Source: Sporodiniella umbellata (taxonomy: Eukaryota > Mucoromycota > Mucoromycetes > Mucorales > Rhizopodaceae). Taken from it: 64,000 nt of DNA. Of the stretch, positions 49,628 through 60,265 are shown in pieces; within the stretch, counting starts at the first letter, position 1; every line of letters starts with the position of its first letter. The DNA is taken from contig JAIXMR010000077.1 in assembly GCA_025677835.1 (NCBI GenBank), forward strand, positions 62,001-126,000, in the 5' to 3' direction. The notes under the pieces are model-generated. The model was not told where the DNA came from, did no database searches, and saw only the letters and a program-made list of their open reading frames with translations. Position numbers and translations under genes: made by a program.

Positions 49628-50027
49628 TTAGACATAGGCGTAATAGGATACTAAAGAGGGCAATTTTGGATGTGTCATAGTAGGAGGCGGCGAGGGTAAC
49701 CAAGACACAGAAGGTTTTCTTGATTTACGAATCCCTTGAAGTGTACGATATCGATTAAAACAAGTGGCCCGCTTTCGGTGAGGTAATTGATGAGATATTT
49801 GTCCCCAGGTTAATCCTCTGGCAACACCTTCACAGATAATTGTGTCTTCTGCATTAGAGAAGCGACTTCTGGATTTTCCTGTCATGGAGTGCTTTGATTG
49901 TACTGGGGAAGGTGGCGGAGATGCAAAGGGTTCATTGGGAGTAGGGTTGAGCAGATCAGAGACTATAGGAAAAAGTGAGTAAAGAGAAAGAGACGTGATG
50001 TTGTTGCTGTTGTTATTTACCGTTCAT
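49628..50027 (-). CDS. Small Myb/SANT-like DNA-binding protein
   Basis: Exons 50021-50027 (7 coding nt, ATGAACG) and 49628-49962 join in phase to 113 residues. A single Myb/SANT-like repeat lies at about 33-82: RSRFSNAEDTIICEGVARGL, TWGQISHQLPHRKRATCFNR, YRTLQ. The spacing of Trp-like and aromatic residues fits the three-helix Myb repeat, although the first Trp is replaced by Phe. Flanks are Pro/Ser-rich. A lone repeat suggests a telobox-type or chromatin-related role, or dimeric DNA binding, but the target is unknown. The 7-nt coding part of exon 1 depends on one GTAAAT donor; a start at the Met after QSKHS (49887) is the alternative. Confidence 0.7.
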
Positions 50028-50507
50028 TTTATACTGTAGGCAAAGAGGAAGTTTTTGTTTTTTTTTGTTTTTGGAATAAAGAAGTGTAGAATCAAACAAA
50101 AAATAAAAAAGAGAAAAGAGAGAGAAAAAAAGCGTGTCTTTTTATATATAAATCTACACCACTTGGAATCAATCGAAAAAAAGATGCATATAACCATGTA
50201 TGGTTGAATATTATTGACAGGTAACACATCAATACACACAGGCACTTGCGCACAAGCAAAAGTATTAAATTAAAATATGAAAGGGGACAATATAAAGGGT
50301 TAAATAATAAGAAGACCAAATCAACACAGACTTTAAACACATTAAAAAATAAAGGGGTGTGAACTTGAAAAAGAGAGAAAGAAAGGGTTCATAGGGGTGG
50401 GGGAGGTGAATATGAAATAAAAGCAATATAAAAAGAAATCTTTCTTTTTGTTGCTTGTTACTGTATTACTCCTTGATCCCTCTCTACACGTTGTACATGT
50501 ACATAAA

Positions 50508-50544
<37 letters not shown>

Positions 50545-51097
50545 TTTATTTTTATTATTTTTATTATTATTATTGTTATTATCAATAGCTTAGGAATGTT
50601 TATATCGTTTCCATGTAAAAAGAGGTGAGCGGACAAGTGCTTGTTCTTTTATTCACATTCCTTTTGTTTTATGAAACTTTATCAACTCTTTTAGAAGCCT
50701 ATTGTTCAATCAATATGTTTTTGAGTGGCTCTATTCCTTTTTTTCTTCCTATTTCCTTTACACACACACACACACACACACACCTCTTTTTTTTTTTTTT
50801 GTCTCCTCACCCCCTTGCATTGCGCTCAGACATATACACAAAACTTTAAGAAATCCTTTTTGTATGTCTGGTATTCTCACTTGGGTGTGTGCTTTGTTTA
50901 TTGTGTATACAAAAAAAAAAAAAAAAGGATGACTTGGAGTCACTGTTTGTTTGTTTTTATATACACAATAAATAAACCGTTTTATTATATGTCTGTGTGT
51001 TTTCATTAGAAACAGTTTTGTTAGCATCTATTGTCAAGCATAAAATCTTTTTGGTTTCTAGTGAAAATAATTAAAATCAAGTTTAAACACATTCCTA

Positions 51098-51128
<31 letters not shown>

Positions 51129-51736
51129 TTCATTTGTCAACTTTTTCGGTTCTATAAAAATATCCATTGATTGCCGATAACAAGGGCTTTTTTTTTTTTT
51201 TTTTTTGAAGTCTAGTTTTCAAAGTTCTGTAAAGAACATGAATAAAAAAAAAAGGGGGAGGAGGAGGAGGAGGAGGAGGAGGGAAAGGTCTATCCATGTT
51301 GACAGAATCCGTTTTGATAAACAACACAAAGCTTTATGGCTGTTTTGAAGCCAGAACAAAAGGCCTATGACTTTCGGTAGGTTGGAGTTTTTAAGGAGAA
51401 TCAAAAACCTCTTTAAGAATTTTCCTTTTGGATCCCCAAGTCCACATGCTTTTGCTATGTGTTTAAAACGCGTTCATTGACCAAAAAAAAAAAAAGGTTT
51501 TTTTTACAAAAAGAAGGGAGAATAAACTGTGATTGGATAGAAAGGAATGGCTCGGAGAAGGATTGTTGCGGGTCTTTTGAAGAGGGTATCGTGACTGGCT
51601 TCTGATTTTCATCGTTTTTTTTTTTTCACGTGAGAAAACCATGGCAGTGTACGGAATTTGAATACTTTGGAGTGTTTTCTGTTGATTTTTTTTTTTTTTT
51701 TTTTTGGGAGTTTCTTTTTCTCTCAAGAGCAGTAAG
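50028..51736. other. Intergenic region, 1.7 kb, repeat-rich
   Basis: Divergent upstream region of the Myb/SANT gene (-) and the seipin gene (+). Contains (ATT)n at 50503-50577, (CA)n at 50760-50782, T29 at 51102-51130 and (GGA)n at 51257-51282. No frame shows a domain. Confidence 0.6.
50503..50577. repeat. (ATT)n microsatellite
   Basis: About 13 perfect TTA/ATT units followed by interrupted ones, in an intergenic region. Confidence 0.9.
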
Positions 51737-52927
51737 ATGTCCGAGAGTCAAAAGATATTTACAGACAGCGAGTCTGAGCATGAGACGGAAGTAATAAGAG
51801 AGATTTTAAGCAGGCTTTTGTTTTGTTTTGTACTGATAAAAGGGACAGTCATCCGATTTCCAAGTGGTACCTTCAGAAGAAGAAGCAGTGATAGAGACCA
51901 AAGTACATCCTGTGCTGGCTATGATTGGACAAGTACTCCAGCGGATTTTTTCACCCATTTTGAAGGTATTTTTTGGACCGCAAGCCCAGAAAACGTTTAT
52001 CAAGAGTTTTGTGTTGGTGGTGTTGATCAGTTGGGTGTTATTGACCAGTTTCACGGCCTATCTTACGTTCTATCAACGTTATATCCCCAAAAACGCCCAT
52101 ACAGAGCCAGTGTTTTTCCGCTACGATGCTGTACCGCCTCAAGCCAACGTCCTTCTCGGTCCACAGACAGTAAAAATCAAACTAATTTCCAGGCCACTTT
52201 CTGATTCCTGTCTAGGTTTTAAGAAACGAACAGGCCTACGATGTCTCGCTCCTGTTACATGTGCCTACCTCGGATATCAACTTTGAGCTGGGCAACTTTA
52301 TGATCCAAGTCGACCTAAAGACACACAACGGAACGATCCTGAGCCAATCCCATCGACCGGTATAGACCGCCCTAGGACACGTTAGCCCTACTTACTTTTT
52401 TTTTTTTTTTTTTTTCAAAAGGGCATTCTACGCTATCAATCGTATTCCCATCGTATGCTTCATGTGCTCGCCAAGGCCTTGCCCTTGTTGATGGGCTGGA
52501 CAGAAGAAAGCCAAAAGATTCAGATCCGGTTGATGGAAGGATTTATAGAGAAAAAGGTAACATGGTCTCTCCCTCTCTTGTTGGTATTCACACTGATTTT
52601 AGAGCCAACCGGTGAGGCAGGCCCAGGTCACTTTATCCACACCCCAACTCCAGGTCTACGATGCCCAGCTGACGATTGTGGCGGACTTCCGTGGCCTAAG
52701 GTAAAAAAAAAAAAAAACATCCAACAGCACAAGAGACTTACAAGAACCCGCTTAGGTACTACATGTATCATAAACGTATCAGCACCGCCATTGTCTTTAT
52801 GCTGTTGTTTACCGTGATCGAATTGATCTGTGCCTCGATTGCTTGGCGATCGTTTGGAAAGAATTTATGGGGGAAAATTCATGAAGCACTTCATGAACCG
52901 GTAGAGGATGAAGGATCATCACAATAA
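51737..52927 (+). CDS. SEI1: Seipin (lipid-droplet biogenesis protein)
   Basis: ER membrane protein at ER-lipid-droplet contacts that forms a ring and gathers triacylglycerol. Exons 51737-51790, 51849-52169, 52216-52359, 52422-52556, 52603-52700 and 52756-52927 join in phase to 307 residues. First membrane segment: FIKSFVLVVLISWVLLTSFT; lumenal start YQRYIPKNAHTEPVFFRYD; then PPQANVLLGPQ, QAYDVSLLLHVPTSDINFEL, GNFMIQVDL and THNGTILSQSHRPGILRYQS, the conserved seipin beta-sandwich. Second membrane segment: ISTAIVFMLLFTVIELICAS. Both termini are cytosolic. The acidic N-terminal 18 residues form the first exon. All conserved lumenal blocks are present; size fits fungal seipins. Confidence 0.94.
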
Positions 52928-53350
52928 ATTTATTAAAACAGCTCTTTTAAGAGTGAAAAACATAAACCATGACCTTGTCTGATAGGGAACAACCTTGAGT
53001 TCAGTGAGACAATACGTACACAACAGCGTACGTTAGAAAAAAATCACTTTTGGTTTCTTTCTAAGCGTTTTTTTTTTTTTTTTTTTTTTTAAGGGAGGCT
53101 AAAAACAAGCCATAGACAACTATAGTAAGGGATATACCATTTGAAAACGATTTTGTTTTAAAGTTGGTTTCAATGTACCCTAAATTAAAATAAAAAAAAA
53201 AAATGAATATTTGTTTGGATATCGTCTTTAGTCTGAAAGCAACCAAAGAATGAATATAAAAAGAATCAAAACAAAGCTTTTCTCTTCCGAAGGTATAAAA
53301 GTCCAGTATTATGTGTGTAGAATAAAGAACTACTTTACGACGGGTACGTC

Positions 53351-53387
<37 letters not shown>

Positions 53388-53517
53388 TACCTAGAGAGTA
53401 GATTGGTAAAGAAAAAGAAGAAGCTGTGGCTTTTTTTTTTTTTTTTTTTTTTATAGAGAGATGGGTTTTATTTACGATTTAAAATGGAGATTGGATGAGA
53501 TTTTTTTTTTTTTTTTT
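52928..53517. other. Convergent 3' intergenic region
   Basis: 590 bases between the stops of seipin (+) and PUT2 (-). T22 and A26 tracts at 53068-53090 and 53356-53385. Two short frames at 53061-53456 are low complexity. No gene called. Confidence 0.5.
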
Positions 53518-55296
53518 TTAGAGAGCGTTGGAAGGATAAGCAAAGGCTTCGATGGGAACAAAGCTTTCTTTGATGGTACGAGTGGAAATAAAACGAACGA
53601 GAAGAGACCAAGAACCAGCCTTGTCGTTAGTACCAGAAGCACGTCCACCACCGAAAGGTTGTTGACCGACGACAGCGCCAGTACATTTATCGTTAATGTA
53701 AAAGTTACCGGCGGTGTTACGCAACAAATTAGAGCCAGCGACAATGGCAGCGCGGTCTTTGGCAAAGTAAGCACCGGTGAGGCCATACTCTGTGGTTTCG
53801 CCGACCAAAGCACAGGTGGCTTCAAAATCAGCGTCTTCATAAACGTAGATGGTAACGACGGGACCAAAGATTTCTTCCTTCAAGGTCTTGGTGAACTTGT
53901 CCTTGGTGACGATGACCGTAGGCTGTACAAAGTAACCGACCGAGTCATCGTACTTGCCACCGGCGAGGATCTCACATTGATCGTTGGTAGCGGCGTGATC
54001 GATAAAGGACTTGATCTTGTCAAAGGCAAACTGGTTGATGACAGGACCATTGAAATGTTGATGTTCGTGTACAGGGCCTTGGGTGATCTTGGCGTGTTCT
54101 TCGACAATGGACTTTTTGAACTTTGCAAACAACGAGGCGGGCACGTAGGCACGAGAACAAGCAGAACACTTTTGACCTTGATATTCAAAACCGGCACGGA
54201 TGGTTTGGAGTGCGGCGTGGTGAACACCGGCATCGTCCAGACCAGGGTGGAGAAGATGGTAGTTCTTGCCACCGGTTTCGCCTACGACACGAGGATAGCT
54301 CTTGTACTTGTCAATGTTGTTGCCAATCTGTTTCCACAATTGACGGAAGACGTGGGTGGAACCTGTAAAGTGAAGCGAGGCAAACTCAGGGCTGGCAATG
54401 GCTTGACCACAGATCTCGGGAGCATCCCCTGGGACAAACTGAATCACACCTGCAGGAAGACCGGCCTCTACCAAGATTTCGTACACAAGGTAGTTGGAGT
54501 AAATAGCACCGGGTGAAGGCTTCCACACGACAACGTTACCCATCAAGGCAGGCGCACTGGGGAGATTACCGCCAATGGCAGTAAAGTTGAAAGGGGACAC
54601 GGCCAACACAAATCCTTCCAGTCCACGGAATTCGGTACGGTTCCATGTGCCAGGTGCGTTCTTGGGAGGCTGTTGCGTATAGATCTCTTCAGCATACTTG
54701 CAGTTGAAACGCCAGAAATCACAAAGCTCGGCAGCAGCATCGATCTCGGCTTGCCAGATGTTCTTGCCTTGACCCAACATGGTAGCAGCCATCACCTTGT
54801 ATCTAACGTACTGTTCAGATCTTTTTTCTATGTTGTTGTTTTTTTTTTTTTTTTTTTTTTTTTTTACCTGTATTTGTTGGCCAAAAGATCGGCCGCCTTC
54901 AAAAAGACAGCGACACGGTCATTAAAGGGAAGGGCTTCCCATTGCACCTTGGCAGCCAAAGCACCGTCAATGGCTTTTTGGGTATCAGCCGCGTTGGCTT
55001 GATGGTAGTTGCAGACAACTGACTTGTGGTCGGAAGGATTGAGCTGTTGAGCCTTGGGTCCATTATAGAGCTTTTCTCCGTTAATGACCACAGGCACATC
55101 CACAGGTCCTTGGGCCATCATTTCTTTCAATGCGGATTCCAATTTGGCACGTTCAGATGAACCAGGCGCATAGTTATACTAGGAATCCCATCAGCCTTCC
55201 TCTCTCCCCTTTCCCCGTTTGACTTACCATGGGTTCATTTTCAATTTGAGGTAACTTGAAGTGAGCAAGTGTGGGAGTCACTAGGTTTTGAGCCAT
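53518..55296 (-). CDS. PUT2: Delta-1-pyrroline-5-carboxylate dehydrogenase (P5CDH, ALDH4)
   Basis: NAD-dependent oxidation of glutamate semialdehyde (P5C) to glutamate, second step of proline catabolism, in mitochondria. Exons 55228-55296, 54868-55178 and 53518-54802 join in phase to 554 residues, the family length. Markers: LNPSDHKSVVCNYHQA near the N terminus, FVLAVSPFNFTAIGGNLPSA and VVWKPSPGAIYSNYLVYE (cofactor region), VGETGGKN (general base Glu) and FEYQGQKCSACSRAYVP (nucleophilic Cys), INDKCTGAVVGQQPFGGGRA, and SWSLLVRFISTRTIKESF. The N terminus (MAQNLVTPTLAHFKLPQI) is only a weak mitochondrial presequence. GC content and codon bias are high, consistent with strong expression. A 1-kb open frame on the opposite strand is a shadow of this gene. 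Confidence 0.97.
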
Positions 55297-55850
55297 TTTG
55301 AAAGGATTTGATAGTAAATGAAAAAAAAAAAAAAAAAAAAAAAAAAAAACAAGGCTATTTATTAGGATACAGTGTGAATCCAAACGTCATGTTACACACC
55401 CGCTTCCAACCCAAGTAACCCTCGCCATCTACAACAAACATATACGCTTCTCTCATTCCCATTGCATGCATACCCATCCTACACTATCTCTCTATGCATT
55501 CTACCCATTTAACCGTCTATCCACAGCCAGAATAACCCTATTCACCTTTGCCTGTCAAACAGGTCCATGCAAAGGCATCTGAATTCGGTGATTGAATCTT
55601 GAAGGTCTGGCTCTCATTGGTAGATGGCCTATTTTAAAAAAAGCAAGTCCGTTTTGAGGTGACTGCATGGATTCAGACAGACCCATCGCGTAAAACGGGG
55701 GTCTATGATTGGCTACAGTTTGAAAGACAGAAAAAGAGAGAAAGATGTCAATCCATGGAATGTGTGGCTATCATTTCTGACCTCTCTCTCCCCCCCCCTC
55801 TCTCTCTCTCCTTTTTTTATTTTTATTTATTCTTTCTTTCATTATCCATC
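55297..55850. other. Divergent promoter region PUT2 / BUD6
   Basis: Contains an A29 tract (55321-55349) just upstream of PUT2 and a C8/CT-rich patch (55790-55812) before the BUD6 ATG at 55851. No coding signal. Confidence 0.5.
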
Positions 55851-57457
55851 ATGAATAGAACCCAAGACGATGTAAGTAGGATGTATGTAACGCTGTATTT
55901 ACCATGTCTCTAGGTCACCAAGATCGAACGTTATGTGTCCAATATGCTTCAGGCCACCAAACGATTGCTTTCGTTATTAACAGGCTGGTCTACAGGCGAA
56001 GTAGAGGAAGAAAAGATCTTTGAGGAATACCATTGCCTTCAATCCTATTTCTTGCAGACAATTGAGCTGTTTGAAACACAATCGATGGAGTAAAGGCAAG
56101 CGAGAGATAGAGAAGGGAGGGAGGGGGGGGAGAAGAAGCTGAGATGTGTTGTTGATAGTGACATGTTGGGTTTACCCGATGCGCTTTATAACTGTCTGAA
56201 GACCACGTTAGCGCAAGGCCCAGAGGCAATCGAGGGACATTTGCCGTTGATCAAGGCAGCCATTCTTAAGTTGCTCTCGGCCATCAAGAGCAAACAGAGC
56301 GATCAGACGCGCTGGGATATCTATTTGGCGGCGCAAGACAGGGTGAAGAAGGTGAGGGTGAGCCGGACAGAGCTGACGCGTGAGGGCCTACTGGCTCTGT
56401 TTAGAGACTGGCTAGGTCCATTGGGTAGGTGCTCTAGACTCTATATTCTGGATTCAGAAAGAAACGTACAGTACGAACTCGAGTCGATGGAAGACACCAT
56501 CCAACCTTATTCGGTGATTTCCCTTCGAGGTAAACGATTGCCTTTTTCTATTGTCCTTTTCTGAAGCCTTTCTGATTAGACACCGACACGCGTCTGACAG
56601 GGCTGAGATCGGTGATCGAGCATGCATTGAGTCAGGCCCTGGCGCAAGAAAATACAGACAGCAGCCAAACACAGGCGTTAAGAGAAGAAATCGAGCGTTT
56701 CAAGTCGCGTCAGGTGAGCGATGCGCGTGAAATCAAGCGATTGAGAGACGCGTTGGCTCAGCGTGAGGATCGAGCGATGGAGAGAGAACAGGAGGGATGG
56801 GAAGAGACCATGGCGCATGTGAGCCATCGATTGGAGTGCCTGCAAGATAACGTAGATCAGCTCAAGACGGATATCACCCAACGACGTTGTCGACCGTCCA
56901 AAGACCGTCTGGCGAGCTGTGAAAATGAAGCAGGATGGTTAGGCCAACAGCTAGAGATTGCGCGAAAAGAGTTGGCGCGCTACCGGCCGCAATGGAAAAA
57001 ACAATGGGAAAGCGAACTCCAGCAGATTGTCAAGGAACAACAAAGGCTCAAGGCACAAGAACTCCATCTTTCCGATCTCAGCGAAGACTACCGAGCCATC
57101 GGGGACGTACTGGACCAGGCCGGACAGATCTCACGATTACATCAGCGGAAAAAAGAAAAAGGTGGGGAATACATGCGTCCTCCGGCTGAGGCAGGTTTCG
57201 ATGGCATGGCCAGCGTACTTCAACAAGTGGCCATGATCAAAGTCGATCACGCCCAACGCTTACAGGCGTTAGAAAAAGCACAGCAAGCCCGAGCCAAGAC
57301 ACTCTCACAACGCATGGACGCTTTCGAGCGTGAACTGGTGGATTTTGTCTTGCTCAGGAAACTCAAAAATACGGGTGGACCGCAACAAATCGACCAACAA
57401 CGTCAAATCACCGATAAGACCTTCATTCAACATATTTTTGCTAATAAACAAGTGTAA
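55851..57457 (+). CDS. BUD6: Actin-interacting protein Bud6/AIP3
   Basis: Polarity factor that binds actin and formins and promotes actin-cable nucleation. Exons 55851-55871, 55914-56089, 56159-56529 and 56580-57457 join in phase to 481 residues. An N-terminal helical segment has VTKIERYVSNMLQATKRLLS and ends GEVEEEKIFEEYHCLQSYFL. A ubiquitin-like part (about 125-190) has VRVSRTELTREGLLALFRDW, RLYILDSERNVQYELESMED and YSVISLRDTD, typical of AIP3. The long C-terminal coiled coil (about 195-470) begins LRSVIEHALSQAL and ends in FIQHIFANKQV. It is much shorter than yeast Bud6 (788 residues) because the long divergent N-terminal region is missing. The start codon is upstream-limited by a CT-rich tract. 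Confidence 0.88.
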
Positions 57458-57669
57458 AATCTTACCCTGTCTATCGTACCACTGACATCATCCTGAGGAA
57501 CGCTTGTTCTAACAGAGAAAGAAAACAATAGGCCGATACAATCGAGATTAAGATTTTTTTTAAAATTTTTTTTTTTTTAAATTTTTTAAAAAAGAACCGA
57601 TAAGAATCATTTGGAAGTAAAGCTTAAATGGCTTGAGGTGATGGCTAGACTCTTGTGCCACGCTTCACG

Positions 57670-57706
<37 letters not shown>

Positions 57707-57837
57707 AAAGCCGAATGGGAAAGAGGAATGATCTACTCCATGACGTGAATCCAAAAAAAAAAAAAAAAAAAAGAAAAAAAGAAAGGGTATAAAAACACAT
57801 GTTTTTTTTTGTTTAAAAAAATTTTTTTTTTTTTTTT

Positions 57838-58077
57838 TCTTTTTTTATTTATCCAATGCACTTTATTCTTCACAGCCAAGCCTGCGCCCATACTTCTTCT
57901 GATCCTCAAGCAGCCACTACGTTCTGTAGTAGTTGTGGTGTAGACGTTTCCGTCTTTTGGTAGGTTGACATGTACATCAATAGAAACATCGATTGACCCC
58001 GTTTTTGCTGCAGTCATGAATTCTGGTGTTGCTATGCTAGTTAAAAACCATCGCTCTTTCTGTACATATCTATCCAT
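57838..58077 (-). CDS. Possible small gene of unknown function
   Basis: An ATG at 58075-58077 opens a frame reading MDRYVQKERWFLTSIATPEF, MTAAKTGSIDVSIDVHVNLP, KDGNVYTTTTTERSGCLRIR, RSMGAGLAVKNKVHWIN, then runs into Lys-rich translation of A tracts, so the true 3' end is probably an intron or an earlier stop in another reading. Base composition is clearly less AT-rich than the flanks, which hints at selection. A minus-strand AATAAAGT occurs inside (near 57872), so this could instead be the 3' UTR of some transcript. No family recognised. Confidence 0.3.
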
Positions 58078-58460
58078 ATCACTGCATTCACCTAGACCCC
58101 CTCTCTGTTCATATCCGCTTTTGTGATCACCTCTTGATAAAATACCCTATTACATAATAATAAACAATGACATCGCAGCGTCTCAATCGCGATTTTCTTG
58201 TGTCCCTTCGTTTTCCTTTTTTTTCTTTGGGATTTCCTTTTTGGGTCCATGGCTTGGCTGTCATTGGTGGAATAAGCTTTAGCCTGACTCCTTTCGTCAT
58301 CGTCTGACGTCAGACAAGCCCAAAGTTATCGAGATTCCAAAAAGAGGAGGCTTGGGGACAGTTGATCAAAATAAGCCGTTGTAAACTATTTTCATTGTCC
58401 AAGATGCACCTTTTGATTGTTTTCTAACAACGGGCTGTTTTTGATAAATAGACCTCTTTT

Positions 58461-58487
58461 TTTTCTTTCTTTCTTTCTTTCTTTCTA
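58461..58487. repeat. (TTTC)n tetranucleotide repeat before the carotenoid oxygenase ATG
   Basis: Six TTTC units end two bases before the ATG at 58488, so they form the end of the 5' leader. Confidence 0.9.
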
Positions 58488-60197
58488 ATGCTGTTGTTAT
58501 TCTTGTTAGTGTCTGTCAGTCTGATTTGGCTCTATCGTCAGTATTGGCTTGTGTACCTCCGTCTGGCCAAGGCCCATGACGCAAACCTATTTCCAAACAC
58601 ACCTGAATGTCCAGAACCAGAAGGGTTGTTTTGTGTGAGTGGGGAAATCCCAGACTGGCTAAACGGAGTGATGTATCGTATAGGTAAGAAAGTATGGCCC
58701 CTCCTGGGCTTGTCTCTGACGCTTTACAACAGGACCTGGGGTTTTCAACGTAGAGCAAGAAAATGGCTTGGTGTATAGCATTCGTCATGCTTTTGACGGA
58801 CTTCCGACGGTCCATCGATTCGAAATCGGCGGTACCACCAACACCATCCGTCATCGTTCTCGTCATACAGCCAAAGCCTTGGAACAAAGGATTCGGTCAG
58901 GGGCTTCAGCCTTGGTTTTCTTTGGTCATCTTCCGATACTCTCGTTCTTTCCTTGGTTGATGCATGCCCTGAGCCGTTTCTGCCGGCTTGTTCTCTTGCC
59001 TACCTCACTTGCTTTGGATACAGCCTCGGTGGGTGTGACTGTCAGTCCAAACTACCCTCTGCCTGCAGATGGCTTCTCCCAACCGCTGTCGTTAGTGGCT
59101 AAAACAGACGCTAACCTACTGCAGATACTGGATCCGGTCACGTTGGGTAAACATCCTCTGTACGTTCACTCGATGACTACTAACCCTACTTAGTGCCTGA
59201 ACGCTTGTTTTCTTACGCACAGTACGATCCTCGTCTCGATGGCTTCTTGTCTGCTGCCCATCATCAACAGGATCCAGTCACGGATGAAACGTTCAACTTT
59301 ACCATGCATCTTATGCCGCTTTCCCTCAAAGTATTCAAGACCGATGCCAAAGGTCAGGTGACCCTGCTGGCGGACATCAAAGACTGTAGAAGCTATATTC
59401 ATTCCTTCTATCTCACTTCGCGTCATGTCATCCTGCCTGCCAGCCCTTTAGCCTATGACCAGCCGGGAAACATCCTCCTACACGGTGCAGCGTTAACCAG
59501 CTTACGTTGGCACCCGGATCAGAACGGCGCATTCTATGTGATCTCACGTGACCCTGGCCAACCCGTGCGAAAGATTCCCTGCGCTCCCTTCTTTACTTTC
59601 CACGTCGCGAATGCTTACGAACAATACAACACGCTCTACCTCGACAGCGCTTCCTTTACCCGGCCGGACGTCTTGCTTCAACTCGCTACCTTTGGTCAGA
59701 TCCAGCCTACCGCTTTCTGTCCACTGACCTTTGCTGGTATGCAGGCAGAGAGCCATCAAGACAGTTTTGGCCAACTCGTTCGACATACGCTGGACCTGGA
59801 GCTTGGTTCAGTCCATTGTCAGATTCTGGCAGAGAATCTAGAATTCCCTCGTTTTCATAGCGCACACAACACCCAACCCTACCGTTTTGTCTATGGCTGT
59901 CAACACCATACACCCCATATCGGTCTTGTCAAGGTCGATTTACATACCCAACAGACCTACGCTTTTCATACCCCAGGCACATGCGCTGAACCTATCTTTG
60001 TCCCTCACCCTCACCCAACCCAAGAAGATCACGGTGTCCTTCTCTCCCTCCTCAATACGGCTCATCACGCCTATTGGATCTTGCTCGATGCTCGCCTCAT
60101 GACAGAAATTGCTCGTTTCTCTCTAGGTTCTTATCAACCCATTACTTTTCATGGCTCCTTTGTTGACTATGAATTTCGATCGATCAGTGTCAATTAA
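58488..60197 (+). CDS. Carotenoid cleavage oxygenase (RPE65/CCD family)
   Basis: Non-haem iron dioxygenase that cuts a polyene double bond of carotenoids or apocarotenoids. Exons 58488-58683, 58733-59146 and 59194-60197 join in phase to 537 residues. All four iron-ligand His blocks are present: LSAAHHQQDPVTDE, SYIHSFYLTSRHVIL, FFTFHVANAYEQ and the C-terminal FHGSFVDYEF. The fold starts with LNGVMYRIGPGVFNVE (across the first junction) and HAFDGLPTVHRFEI. An N-terminal hydrophobic stretch (LLLFLLVSVSLIWLYRQYWL) would anchor it to a membrane. In Mucorales, such enzymes make trisporoid mating pheromones from beta-carotene; that role is inferred from family and presumed taxon. Only 68 bases separate it from CDT2 on the same strand. 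Confidence 0.93.
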
Positions 60198-60265
60198 TAA
60201 ATAGAAAGATGAATTAATATTATTATTTCCCTTTTTTTTTTTTTTTTTCTTTCAAAAAAAATTTC

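Larger units (their letters stand above)
57458..58487. other. Intergenic region BUD6 / carotenoid oxygenase
   Basis: T34 at 57671-57705, A18 and T18 tracts near 57752 and 57823, and (TTTC)n right before the next ATG. A moderately GC-rich island at 57850-58080 holds a possible minus-strand small gene, listed separately. Confidence 0.55.

Noticed and set aside
53461..54516. 351-codon open frame on the plus strand
   Set aside because: It lies antisense to the well-conserved third exon of PUT2; strong codon bias of P5CDH keeps the antisense strand free of stops. Its composition shows no domain.
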